64,000 nucleotides of DNA from NCBI GenBank assembly GCA_034769895.1, contig CM068367.1, positions 316,571,986 to 316,635,985 on the forward strand, read 5' to 3'. The position numbers and the translations under genes were made by a program. Source of the stretch: Magicicada septendecula (Eukaryota; Arthropoda; Insecta; Hemiptera; Cicadidae). The notes under the pieces were generated by a model. The model searched no databases and was not told the DNA's origin. It saw only the letters and a list, made by a program, of their open reading frames with translations. Positions 48,781 to 60,927 of the stretch are shown one piece after another. Every line of letters begins with the position of its first letter. Positions within the stretch are counted from its first letter, which is position 1.

Positions 48781-50020
48781 ATGACGGACAGCGGTATAGT
48801 CTTATCGGTTGAACGTCGACCGTTCTTTGAAGACAACATCACACATTACGAATATCATCCTCATGCACTGTACGCGTCGGCGTCACGATATGGAAATAAT
48901 GATGAAATACGCATACCTATCCTGCAACAGGAAGTCTTCACTTTACCGATGGAAAGTTTCCTCTACGTTGAAGGCAAGTTGAGCAAAAAGACCACTGACA
49001 CTGGTAATGTGAACGTGAAAATGATCAACAATGCGATCGCGTTTCTCTTCGAAGAAATCCGTTACGAACTGGCCGGTGTGGAAGTAGATCGTACCAAGAG
49101 TGTCGGCATCACGTCCACTATTAAAACCATGCTATCTGTCAGCAAGCAGGACATTGTTTCGATGCAAAATGCCGGCTGGGTTGCTCCTACAGCTGACGAG
49201 CTAACACCATCCGGTAAAAATAATGAATTCAACTTTTGCATTCCGTTGAGGATGCTGATGGGATTCGCTGAGGATTTCACACGTTATTTTAAACATGAAA
49301 CAGGAACTGATACTGTTACGCACTTCCACTGACGTTAACGCTCTGTTCTCGTCTACGGATGCACCCGCTAACGGTGATATAGAACTGACCAAAATCTTTT
49401 GAATGATTCCGTTCGTGTACGTGAACAACGAAGTACGGATACGATTATTGGATATCATACGCAAAGACCTACCACTATGCTTACCGTTTCGTAGTTGGGA
49501 ACTGCACGAGTACCCGGTTTTACCAACGACTGACAGACAGACTTGGACAGTGAAAACAACTACACAACTGGAGAAACCGCGGTACGTGATACTCACCTTC
49601 CAGACCAGCAGAAAGAATAATCTGAAAAAACATGCAGATGAATTCGATCACTGCAATGTGACAAATGCGAGACTCTTTCTGAACGACAAATACTACCCGT
49701 ACGATAACCTGAACCTGGATATCGTTAACGGACGTTACGCATTGCTGTACGACATGTATACACGATTTCAATAGTCGTACTACCACAGAAGTCAACCCAA
49801 CGTACTTCTAACGCCTACTGAGTTCATAGCAAAAGCACCGTTATTCGTCTTCGATTGTAGCAGACAGGATGAGTCGCTCAAGTCTTCACCAGTCGACGTC
49901 AGATTGGAATTCGAGTCATCGAGCAATTTCCCCGCTCAGACCGCGGCCTACTGCTTGATACTGCATGATTCGCTCAACGTGTACACTCCGTTATCCAACA
50001 CAGTGCGCAGACATAATTAA
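48781..50020 (+). pseudogene. Major capsid protein (double jelly-roll type)
   Basis: ATG 48781. The N-terminal part (YEYHPHALYASASRYGNNDEIRIPI, FLFEEIRYELAGVEVDR) and later blocks (IRLLDIIRKDLPLCLPFRSWELHEYP, PRYVILTFQTSRKNNL, FDHCNVTNARLFLNDKYYPY) follow the order of Polinton major capsid proteins. Breaks: frame change near 49283, in-frame TGA at 49400-49402 and TAG at 49772-49774. The frame continues to TAA 50018-50020, giving about 412 codons. As the trimeric hexon-like building block it shows the element had virion-forming capacity. Confidence 0.9.
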
Positions 50021-50293
50021 ACATTTACTATATATTATTGTTTTTTTTGCTGTATATATAATGTTGCTTTTTAGAATGTAATGTGTGCATTACATGTATG
50101 CGATTTTTTATTTAAAAAATATAATAAATTTTCATGTATTTTTAATTTGCTGTAAATAGAATGTAATGTGCGACTTACATGTCTGTATTTTTTTTTATTA
50201 AAAAAAATTTTAATCATTTTTCATGTATTTTATTTTGTGGAGGGGGAAACAATTATCCTCTCCTCCCTATTTTTTGCTCAGTGTTTCATCAAC
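50021..50293 (+). other. AT-rich intergenic region with duplicated segment
   Basis: Two diverged copies of a segment (gctgta..agaatgtaatgtg..ttacatgt..tttttcatgtatttt) at about 50050-50146 and 50150-50234. An AATAAA-like sequence near 50133 may serve as polyadenylation signal for the capsid block. Confidence 0.45.
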
Positions 50294-50995
50294 ATGACTC
50301 GCGAGAGGACGCACAAGATGCTTTCACACGATATCGCTGATGATGATATCAATCCCAAGAACGACCGCTATTTCAAACAATGCGGTGAAGCGACAGCAAC
50401 AACAATCAAGTCCTTACCACCAGACGATAAAGAAGTGCAAGTCATCTTAATTCAGAAAATCACATCTCCGTACCCACGTTACAGAAGCTTGGAAAACCGT
50501 TTAAAGAGTTTTAAAGAATGGCCTGTATCGTTAACGATAACACCTAAAGAATTATCAGAAGCGGGTTTCTTTTACACTGGATGCAACGATGGAGTGATTT
50601 GTTTTTGCTGCGGAGGCGGATTAAACAAATGGGAACGTGGAGAATATGCTTGGATGGAACACGCACGTCATTTCCTTGTGTGCTCTTACGTAATGTTAAT
50701 GAAAGATAAAAATTTTATCATCAAGGCACTGGGTATCGTTACCGAAGCGCAAGCACCAACAGCAATAGCGACAGCAGAGAACGAACAACGCACCGACACG
50801 ATCAAGGAGAATATAAAAAACGTAGAAGGAAGCTCAAATCGTGATACAATGTGAAAAGTCTGTTACGCACAAAACGTGGAAGTTGTACTTATTCCCTGTC
50901 GACATTTTATCACATGTGTGAATTGCGCCATAACCCTACATACTTGTCCCTAATGTAGAACCGCATGCACTGCTTACATGAGAGCGTATTTCTAG
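50294..50995 (+). pseudogene. iap: Inhibitor of apoptosis protein: BIR plus RING (Polinton cargo)
   Basis: ATG 50294. One BIR domain, residues 65-135, with zinc ligands CFCC (Cys103, Cys106), EHARHF (His123) and VC (Cys130) around the GFFYTG core. It is followed by a linker and a C-terminal RING in the same frame (about 50855-50985: VC, IPCRHFITC, NC, CP). Two in-frame stops lie in the RING, TGA at 50852-50854 (at the first RING cysteine position) and TAA at 50951-50953. The layout (one BIR, RING) resembles baculovirus-type viral IAPs, which block host caspase pathways and work as E3 ligases. Placed after the capsid genes, as cargo. Confidence 0.9.
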
Positions 50996-51392
50996 TTCGT
51001 TTTCACGCTTTAATTTTATCGACTAGTGAACACAGAGTTTGAAAATATATGCTGCCGTGACAAAAGTGTTTAATCCAACCTCCGCTAATATCGCATACCT
51101 CAGTGTTTGAACAGCACGCGTTGAAGACGGACGCATGGAGCTGTTATCTCCGTATGAGTACATACGCTGTAGTGACTTAAAGCACACAATACTATACCCT
51201 ATAGAAATTTTTGTATACGACTTTTTGACATAAATTTGTTGCACTGATCAGAGACAAAAATATACGGTACAAAATAAACGTTCCAAAAAAATTCTTTATG
51301 AGCGTTTCACAACATACGTGTCTGTTCCGTAAGACGGACGGATCTGCAGCGTTCTTAGTAACACCAAACACGTTGTTTATAACGAAAAAAGG
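50996..51392. other. Intergenic region
   Basis: No supported gene. A minus-strand frame at 51023-51244 has no recognisable features. Confidence 0.4.
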
Positions 51393-51911
51393 ATGTGCAA
51401 GGATAAGCTAGCAGTCATACTTTATTTTCACTGTTTCATCGACAACAATGGAAACGAACTCGTTAAGGAACTAGCCATTATGGATGTCACCGCATTTGCC
51501 AGCAGACATTGGATATTTACACCTCCAGCAGACACGATTGTTTCGAATCACAAACATGTGAGGACAAACATATGGTTAACAGACCATTATCACGGACTAA
51601 CGTGGACGGACGGGGACACATCGTATGAACATCTTGTACCAATATTAGAAACGTATACATTTCCTTTTAAATTTGTGTTTGTAAAAGGATTGCAAAAAAA
51701 ATTTCTACAGAAGCGTATCGTGCATTTTAATATTATAAATTTAGAAGATTTCGGTTGTCCCAAACTCGATCAATTGCAATCAATACATGGAACAGCCTGT
51801 CTCGCGCACCACTTATTTCCAGAAATATGTACAAATACTAGAGTACACGCTTTACGCGAGTGGGTTGTATCAGATTTTAGAGTAATCAATATGTTTCTGA
51901 TAAATAACTAA
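51393..51911 (+). CDS. Uncharacterised conserved-looking protein
   Basis: 172 residues from ATG 51393, intact. Segments NELVKELAIMD, HYHGLTWTDGD, FKFVFVKGLQKKFL, NLEDFGCPKL and CLAHH recall a dispersed family of uncharacterised arthropod proteins (recalled, not searched). The alternation of beta-like hydrophobic strands with a KELAI-D segment would fit a nuclease-like fold, but that is speculation. Intact although the neighbouring long genes are broken. Confidence 0.55.
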   Translation: MCKDKLAVILYFHCFIDNNGNELVKELAIMDVTAFASRHWIFTPPADTIVSNHKHVRTNIWLTDHYHGLTWTDGDTSYEHLVPILETYTFPFKFVFVKGLQKKFLQKRIVHFNIINLEDFGCPKLDQLQSIHGTACLAHHLFPEICTNTRVHALREWVVSDFRVINMFLINN

Positions 51912-52286
51912 TTGAAAACATTATTGTTTAGCGTTACGTAAAAAAAATAACAACTCTCGCTTTTTCTGTCAATTACATCACCCTGTCTAGTCATATAAAA
52001 AAAATTAGCATCACCGATATGTTCTAACACGCATGAGTGCTGTTAATTACATCATCCTGTCTATTCATAAAACAAAAATAACCGACTCGTCTCCTTTTCC
52101 CCGCCTACCCATCGAACCGTGAGAAATCAAGTCGTATCCTGTTCACACGGTTAAAAATAAACGCTTACTGTACGTTATGTGGTTCCCCCTCTCCGGTTCC
52201 ACCTCCCTATTTATTCCGCTGTGCACGAGGGTTATTCATTGTCCTTGAGAGGCGCGCGAGAAAAATATAAAATTCTTTATTTTAAA
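51912..52286. other. Intergenic region with duplicated motif
   Basis: gtcaattacatcaccctgtc and a near copy gttaattacatcatcctgtc (about 51968 and 52041) occur upstream of the next gene. A related attacatca motif occurs near 35500 and 54208. Confidence 0.45.
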
Positions 52287-52592
52287 ATGGCATCATTCAC
52301 CGCAAAATTTGCAACTATTAGCGCAACTGAGTATATAAAAATAAAAGAATTGATAATCGGCGTAAAATATCCAATAGAAGAAATGCAGAATATAGACGCA
52401 AAGTACGGGAAAGCCGTACTCGTCACTCTCCAAGATTATAGAGACCCTAAACTAAAATATCGTGTATATCTACCTAAAAGATACGCAGGCGTTTTCGAAG
52501 ATGACAAATTAAAAAATTTAGTAAAGTGTTCACTGCAACTAATTTATCGTGGAGAAAAGGATAGAGCGTACATAGTAGAAATTGTAGAGTAA
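52287..52592 (+). CDS. Uncharacterised small protein
   Basis: 101 residues from ATG 52287, intact. Pattern ELIIGVKYPIEEMQNIDAKY followed by GKAVLVTLQD and YRVYLPKRYAGVF resembles a family of small proteins in hemipteran and other insect mobile elements (recalled). The beta-rich, basic character would fit a single-stranded DNA-binding protein, but no motif proves it. Confidence 0.5.
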   Translation: MASFTAKFATISATEYIKIKELIIGVKYPIEEMQNIDAKYGKAVLVTLQDYRDPKLKYRVYLPKRYAGVFEDDKLKNLVKCSLQLIYRGEKDRAYIVEIVE

Positions 52593-54706
52593 GGACGAAT
52601 GGACATATTCACTTAGCATGTATAATTTTCATTGTTAATACATATAATTGTCATTAGCTGCACGTACGATTAACATGTACTTGGTTGTATTTCAATTAAT
52701 TTCTTTTAATTATACATAATATATTTTAACTTATAATATATTGTGCTTACACATATATTTAATTTAATTTAATTATATTCAATTATCAATGTACTTACTG
52801 TATGTCTAGATAATAAAACAAGGCTTACGTGGTGTACATTTTAGAGTCAGCCCGGATAGACATCTTCAAAATTAACAAATATATTTGTTCATAATTGTCA
52901 TTGCACACGTATACAAATAGTATTTTAAAATATAATGTGCTTACACTTATTTCAATTTGATTTAATTCAACACAATTATTAAAACAATTACAAATAACTT
53001 GTTATGCGTAATGAATTTATAAATTAATATCTAATGTGCTTACACATAATATAATTGTATACAACTGTATTTTTATAATTGTCACTACTGTGTGTGTGTG
53101 TTTACATTTTTCATTTTTGTTTGTACATATTTGACATAACATATTGCACTTGTTTATTGTAACTTTTAATTATTAGTTTTACTTAGTTGTAATTCATAAA
53201 CAATTGTCACACATGTTTACATATTAATTATTGTCACTACTGTGTATGTTTACATATTTTAATTTGTAATTAGTTTATTTAGATGAATATTGTACACAAA
53301 TGTCATATTGCATATGTTTGCATATTATGTATTTTGTACTTGTCACCACTGTTCACGTTTACATAATATGTATTTTAAATTGTAATATATTTTGATTACA
53401 TGTATTTTAATTATTTTTAATTAAACAGTATTGCTTTAACATTTTTATTCTATATTTATCTCAAAAGTCCTTCAAAGATTAACACTAATCATCACTCAAT
53501 ATACAAGCTAGAACGAGTGTTGCACAATGTGCATTCATGTGTTATTACATACAACTAATTTAAAAATCAATTTTATTAAACAATAATTGCTTGATTATAT
53601 TATACTTTAGAAATTACAAAATTATTTAAAAATGAAACTTACCCTGTACGAGTTCTAGTTGAGTTTTACTGAAAGTGAGTCTCGTCGAACGATGTGATGA
53701 TGAGAGCAATTCGTACGAAATTAAAAAATTATTTAAAAATGAAATTCACTCTGTACGAGTTCTAGTTGAGTTTTACTGAATGTAGGTCTCGTCGAACGAT
53801 GTGATGATGTGAGCAATTCGTACAGTGTATATATACAATACCTCAAGGATGAACGCGAAAGCAGCTGGTATCAACTAGAGCTGCTACACATGCAGTCAAG
53901 GACAACCACTTAGCTTGGCTTTCTGTTTCACACACTAATTTTACTCGACGACAAAAAAAAACCTAGAGCTGCTACACGTGCAGTCAAGGACAACCACTTA
54001 GCTTGGCTTTCTGTTTCACACCCTAATTTATGTACGGTCATCACTTCGTTCACACACACATACACACACAACGTTAACAATGCACAGACAGCTGGAGCCC
54101 AATTAATAATATTACATCACCAACGACTCGCGTTCTTCAAATTATGTACGACTAATAAAGCCTCCGCTCTCACGCTTTGGTAACAGATGGCCAGACAGAT
54201 GGATTGATTACATCATCACCAGGATGTGTACATATGCTCAGATAGCCGAAGCCAATTATTATTCATTACATAATCAACGGGTCAGATTCTGTTATTAAAC
54301 AAATGGATGTACGACTAATAAAGCCTCTGCTGCAATAATAGATGGTCGGAGACTCAGTTTGAATTACATAATCACCAACTTGTGTTCTGTTAGTACGACT
54401 AATAAATCCTCTCGCTCTCACCATGTTCACACACAACAATAACAGATGGTCAGACAGCATCAAGATGTAATAAGTTATAAATAAGCACACGTGTAAAGAT
54501 CACAACGAGCGTCATTTACAACATCTTCCACTTAATGTCTGTAATTCTTATTAACTCACATATAATACATACCCACCAGCGATTACAACTAGACATTCAA
54601 TTATGCAGTGCATATCATGTGTATTTCTTACATTACATGTACACAACACTACATATTTTTTTACGTTCGTGCGATATAGATTACTATAGTAATAATTATC
54701 TTATAT
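52593..54706. other. Right subterminal Polinton region, non-coding
   Basis: About 2.1 kb without a supported gene. 52593-53600 is AT-rich with many diverged tacatatt/gtcactactgtgt repeats. 53616-53823 is a tandem duplication (period 107 bp, ctgtacgagttctagttgag). 53875-54030 is a second one (period 88 bp, ctagagctgctacac). 54147-54460 holds three copies of tacgactaataaa(g/t)cctc followed by a ctctcac...cagatgg(c/t)cagacag block. Confidence 0.6.
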
Positions 54707-55529
54707 GCACAAATGCATGATATTCAATATTTACAAGTGAAATGATTTTAAATTTTGCACCGAAGGACTGTGTCAACAAGAATTTCACACCGATGATGTG
54801 CATATTTTTTATTTTTACAATATATACTTACCATAAAGGCACACACATTCAAATGTACAGTTCTCGAGTTAGCAACAATGCAATTCACCTCTTCACATCG
54901 ACGATATCCGGACAATGATGGGAGTGTAAATATATCTGAAACCCGTACACTATAACACATGCACGAGCCGACAACGTGGCCGACGCTAAACCAGCACACA
55001 TGGGCAAGTTGACGTCAATGCTTTTCCAACATGGACACCCTTCTGGAAAACACAGTATATATCCAAACCCATACACTATAACACACGCACGAGGCGGCAA
55101 CGTGGCCGAACCTTAACCACCACACTCCTTACACAACCTGACATCGCCGCTTTACCAACATGGCCGACGCCGCCGACAAAATGGACGACGACCCCACCAC
55201 TCCTGGTGGCGGTCAAGCCACCACCAGGCTGCGGCCAGGCCTCCACCAGACGGCGAACCGCGAACAGTGGCCACACCTCCACCAATCAACGCACACATAA
55301 CCCCAAAAAATTGCCGACACCAACAACATGGCCGAAAGCCGACAACTTTGGTACGCCCACCGAGGTCACGTGGGACACACCACTACCCCCGGTCCATCCT
55401 AACCTCTGTACACGATGACACACAGCACCGGAAGCCGGAAGTCTACCCCCACCACCATGATTTTTGAATTTTGCGCCAAAAGGGGGAGTGACATCACTTC
55501 CGCGGTAGAACTCTCATTCTTACCCTACT
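54707..55529 (-). repeat. Polinton right terminal inverted repeat
   Basis: Reverse complement of the left arm with one copy of the internal unit. About 15 substitutions and several indels are seen in the outer 320 bp. It ends CCCTACT next to AACGTT. Confidence 0.9.
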
Positions 55530-55535
55530 AACGTT

Positions 55536-55840
55536 ATTATAATAATAATCATGGGTATCAACCAAATAATAACAATAGTAATAATAGGTTTTCCAGACCG
55601 AGGGTGAACTTCATACGAGCTGAAGACGGTCACCAACGAAGGTACTACCATCAGCGACGCAACAGCTACCATGAATATGAGGATAGGTGGAGGAGCCGAG
55701 AACAGGACGATCCAAGGTATAGTCAGACTAGACGGAGTACCAGTCTAGACAATACAGAACGGCAAACGGCAAACAAACCGCGAACGACCGTTGGATCATC
55801 GCGCAGAGCAGCAGGGACCCACTCAAGGTCTCCCGACTGA
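55536..55840 (+). pseudogene. gag: Gag of element A, C-terminal part beyond the Polinton
   Basis: When the Polinton and one AACGTT copy are disregarded, the frame that stops at 7062-7064 continues here in register with the same Asn-rich composition. It then becomes an Arg/Tyr/Ser-rich basic tail (HQRRYYHQRR, RWRSREQDD) ending at the stop 55838-55840. The basic tail may replace a zinc knuckle in RNA binding. This register match is independent evidence that 55536 was once joined to 7062. Confidence 0.75.
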
Positions 55841-57709
55841 TGCATCAATCAGTGCGACACATACTAATGATGATAACGAACATTTAAACGGGAGGAGGCA
55901 GTAATAAATAACCTAGACCCATTACTGCTCCTATCTCCTGGGTATATAAACGAGTTGCAGAAAGCAACTGATACAAATAGTATTACCATAATAGGTTGCA
56001 ATTATTTAAAAAACCTTCGACACGAGTTATTGGAGGAGAATGATACTAGCCCCAACAATAATATAAATAATGAAATAATACATATCAATGCGGAGGTAGG
56101 AGTCCCCGCAAAATTCTAAAATAATAAATTTGAAAGAAACCATTTGAAATAATTCAAAAAAAGAAAAGAACAACAAACAGTTAAAAACAACAAAATTCTA
56201 AAATAAAGTAAGATCACCTTACAAACAAGTATTTAAGAAAATCATTTTGAGATAAAAAATAAAAGGAAAGAATTTTGTTAAAGACAACAAAATTCTAAAA
56301 TAATAGTAAGACCAGCTTACATTAACAAGTTTTGAAAGAAAAACATTGGGAATTAAATAATAAGAAGAAAATAATTTAGAGATGTAAAAACCCACTAAAT
56401 TCAAAAATAAAGTAAGTACATCTTACTACCATTATTAATGAAACCATTATGAAAATAAAAAGAAAAGAATTTTGTTAAAAACAACAAAATTCTAAAATAT
56501 TGTAAGATCACCTTACTACAACATATTTATGAAAAAACTATTTTGGAACAAAAAGAAAAGAATTTTGTTAAAATCAACAAAATTCAAATATATTGTAATA
56601 TCAAATTACAAACAAAGTATTTATGATAAATAAAAGAAAAAGGATTTAGAATAAAACAAATCAATTCTAAAATATATAGTAATGTCAAATTACAACCAAT
56701 GATTTATAAAAACATTCTATGAAATTAAATAAAAGGAAATAAAAACCAGTGATACGATTAAATGAATAAACTTGTGTTGAAATAAAAATAATAACACTTT
56801 GAAGTAATACAAAGAGAAACAATGACCTTATTAAAAAATAATTAAAGAATTCATTTGAATAAAAAATCAGAGAGAAGTAATTTGAGAAAAGGAACAAAAA
56901 TAAATGTAATTAAATAAATCACTAATGAGTATGATCATGAAATAAGTGTCGAGTGTAATAAAGACAATTAGAAGAAAGTGCTAGAACATGGAACTAGTGG
57001 AATAAATAAAAGCTGCGAAACAAACAAAAAATATCAGAAAATATTTGCTATCAATAAACAGAAGCAGATTGTAATAAAAACCAGAGAAGAATAAAGAATT
57101 AATAACAAAAACTTTATATTAAAATAAACAATGATAATTACATTAATAAAAGAGCTTCCCACCATAATAAGAATTGAGATAACAATAAAGCTAACAAGTC
57201 AGAAGAATAACTGAGATAGGAATATTAAAATCTCTGAGCAATATACGAAGTGAAGTATCCAAAGATATTTTTTAAATAGTCATAAAGCGGACTATTCTTA
57301 CATAATTTTTTTAATAACTGTCTGTAGCTAAATCCAGCAGTATTAATATGTTTTTTGAGCAGAGATGATTTGCCTCTGTACTCAAATAGAAGTGAAGTAT
57401 TGGCCAGCAGAGTATGTAGCCTACAGTGCCTCTCTGAACTGCCCCAGCTCACGTGTTAGGGAATGATAGGGAATAAATATCCCAGGGATAAAACACCAAG
57501 TTAAGGAAAATGAAAATAAAATAATAAATATGAAACTCAGATGACTATTACTATCAAGGAAGATCAATTAAGAATGAAATATATGTAAGCTCGAATATAG
57601 AGGAGAAAAAATTTAGAAATGGAAGGAAGTCAAGAATAATAAAAAACATAATAATTATCATAAGCAATTATTTCAGACAAACCAAGTACAGTCTGAACTA
57701 ATCACTTCT
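55841..57709 (+). other. Element A 3' internal region, non-coding
   Basis: AT-rich with no pol frames. About 56150-56700 holds repeated degenerate segments of the form aaaagaattttgttaaaa(c)aacaaaattc followed by gtaagatcaccttac, about six copies at 60-120 bp spacing. A paired stem-loop lies at 57355-57436. Confidence 0.6.
57355..57436 (+). other. Paired stem-loop of element A
   Basis: Stem-loop 1: TTGAG + CAGAG (57355-57364) pairs with CTCTG (57374-57378) and CTCAA (57381-57385). Stem-loop 2: CAGAG (57408-57412) pairs with CTCTG (57432-57436) around a loop tatgtagcctacagtgcct, and an outer CAG/CTG can extend it. The same two-hairpin design occurs in elements B and C at about the same distance from the 3' LTR (288 bp here). 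Confidence 0.6.
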
Positions 57710-57719
57710 GGAGGAGGGC
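57710..57719 (+). other. Element A polypurine tract
   Basis: Run ggaggaggg directly before the 3' LTR (57724), the expected plus-strand primer of an LTR element. Confidence 0.7.
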
Positions 57720-57723
57720 AATC

Positions 57724-60700
57724 TGTAGCATGACAGATAATCCACTAAGTAATAATTCCATTATGATCATAAATAAATTTAAATTACATTAACTCAAAAG
57801 AAAATTCAAAGGAAAATAATTAAATATCAAAGGAAAATAATTAAATATCAAAGAAAAATACAACCATAAAGGAAAAAGTAAAATTAAATCATAAAAATGC
57901 AACAAAAAAGTATCAAGAAAATTAAATCCGAAGAAACTAAAATAAAATCAGGATAATACCCAGGTAGGATAGGAGCAGGTAATAAAGAAGATACCCTGAA
58001 CCAACCAACGGACAAAATAAAACCAAATTACCTTGGAAAACCCAAGAAGGAAGAAGTGAAGAAAAGAAGATATAGGATGGGAGAACTACAAGGAATACCC
58101 ATGATAAACCTATTACTAACAATAACAAACCCCGAACCAAATTGTAATGTCACCCAAAGAAAGTATAACACCCCAAAACCTCATAGAAATGTAAAATAAT
58201 TATAAACAAAAGTGTTTAGTAGTGTGAATAGAAGTGCACCGACTAAAGTTATTATATAATAAAATAAACAAATCTTCACAGTCCATTATAACGAAAGGTT
58301 TGGTCTTAGAATATTGTAAAACTCAAATATAAATCAGACCCAACAGTGTAAGTGAACCAGTGCAAGTGACTTAAATATAATAAACTTCAAGTAACGGTGT
58401 AACTGTTACTTTAACTATGTGCTATTAAATAGCTTTAATATTTTATATAAATACAGAGATAACATATCATGAAATATTGTTGTGAAAATATTTCTAATGT
58501 TTAATAGAAGAGGCCACTTTTTATCAAAAAACATTCTTTGAAATGTAAATGATAAAGAGAGCAGGTGGGGAATAATTACTGTGACAGGGGATTAAAATAT
58601 AATACACAATATAAACAGAAAGGACTGCAATCAATTTAAGTTTGACAAAAAATAAAAATTAAATGGCTAATTATGTTTGTGTTTGGAGCCTATGAACTCC
58701 ACATTTCAAGGTGGTATATAGAATAAGGATTATGATTAAGATAAGAATGTTTATTAATATAACAGTGTTCATACAGCCTAAAAGGTCTATGTATGTATAC
58801 TATACTAGTTTATAAAATGTTTGTTATGTATTTTTAAAAATAGTTCAAACTAAAATGTCTAACTTTAAAGACTAGTAATTAATTTTCAATACTGTTTTTG
58901 TATTATGAGCATGAATACAATGCTACATGTACCAATCGTTATATAAGGAAATTTTATTTAATATTGTGTTAACTTTAGAAAGTCAGAAGGGGTATAGAAA
59001 TAACATTATTCGAAAAACAGTATATGTAAAACTATAAAATCTAGGCCAAATAAGAAATTCCAAATAACATTATAATTGAGTAAGGAAGTTAAATAAACCA
59101 AGTAAACTAATGAGATTTATATAAGGTGAATCAATCACCAATTACTATAACTGAAACTATACTTTAAAAGAATAATATAAAAAGATGTATAAAATTATTA
59201 AAAAATTTGCAAAATGTAATACGTAACAATTTCAGAGGAGGAATAGTAAATTCATGAATTATAACTAAAAGAATGATCAATTGATAAATTTGTAAGAAAT
59301 TAAGGAAGCATAGAGATTTATATCAATCGGAAATTTATTATAATCATATTTATAACACATAAGATGGCTAAAATTTTGGACAAGAACAGGAAGCAGATAT
59401 TGAGCCTATATTTCCAAAATGACAGAAATATAGCAATTTTGACAAACAAATTTATAAAGATGGACTACTGTGTGTCAAATTAAGCAGAAGGAGTTAAAGA
59501 AACCAATTATGTAATTACTAGTTCACGAAAGTAATCAATAACTAAAATATATTCTGAATATAATGTACTTTAAATCACATGCATAAGAAGTGAATAATAA
59601 TTGAAACAATACTTTCTAATATTAACTTGGCAAGATATTTCAGGAGACGAAGGAAGTAAAACAGTTCTTATTTAACATTGAGAGTGGACAGTTGAATTAA
59701 GCTCGTGCTAATAACACGGATAGCGAATACGTTAATGGCGTATAACGGTTGAGCCTATCTTACATTAAAACAACCGAGAGTTACGGAAAAATTGAACTTA
59801 AACATAAAATCAGTGTATACCACACCCACAAACGGTGAAAACAATTAAAACTGAATGGAATACCAGTGAATTAAAATAACAAAACTATAAAACAAGAAAT
59901 ATAACTTAACCAAACGAACATCACATTTTTCGACATACACGCAACAGAAGTGAACACACCTAATACAAAACATTTAATCAGTAAACACGGAACACTTAAC
60001 CAGGACACCTCTCACAACACAATAGACATTATCCAATATTGCAGAACCAAGGAAACAGTTGAGAAGGCAGCTTTATTAGCAGAAAATTCAGCGTCCTCAT
60101 TCCAGTTTTACTGCAATTACGAAGCGTCGGCCATTTTGAAAAATCCCATCATGCAACACAACCTCCACTGATTGAATTCGGCGTTCGCTGTTGGTAAAAT
60201 GATTCAACTTTATAAACATTATATATCATTAGTTCATTTTGTAATTATTAATTATTAAGATATATTTGTGAATGTTATACTTTCTATACTTGCCCCTTCT
60301 CTGACTATTATAATTATAACCGTTCAAAGAACCAGTCGAAAATATTTCTATATAATAACCTGTATTAACAATCGATTAACCCTGTGCAAGAGTCGAGTGT
60401 TCTATATGTGATTATCGATTTTAAATCGATATTATTAAATTTGTCAATAAAATATATCAATTCTACGCTTTGATTTAATTTGTATTTTAGAATTTTTATA
60501 AATAAAGAGTTAATTCACAACAGGATCAAAGAAAAAGGCGACATTACTCAAGTGGGAGTAATATACTTGAGAAAGAAGAAAGATAGCCGATCGATTAGTG
60601 AAATGAGACAATCCTATTAACAATAAATTTATTTACAGTGAAAAAGAAGCGAATTTATTGACATTATTAATACAGATTAAAACAAAATTTTCACACGACA

Positions 60701-60850
60701 CTATTACAAGGATTATTATTTAAATTATTAAACATAAAAACAGACATTAAAATTTTTTTGAAAATTTCTAAAAAAATAAAATAAAATTTTTTGTTTTGTT
60801 TTGTACACGAAAGAAACATTTTTATTTGTAACCAGAAGGTATTTGTTACA
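57724..60850 (+). repeat. Element A 3' LTR (3127 bp)
   Basis: Direct copy of 2047-5147, beginning TGTAGC and ending GTTACA, followed by ATAT (60851-60854). Confidence 0.95.
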
Positions 60851-60927
60851 ATATATACTTCAACGGACAATGCCAAAAACATAAATTAACACCTAAATAC
60901 ATTAACATAAACACAAACAACAAAAAT

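Noticed and set aside
51023..51244. Minus-strand frame between IAP and the next gene
   Set aside because: No domain, no start context, opposite to the gene block.
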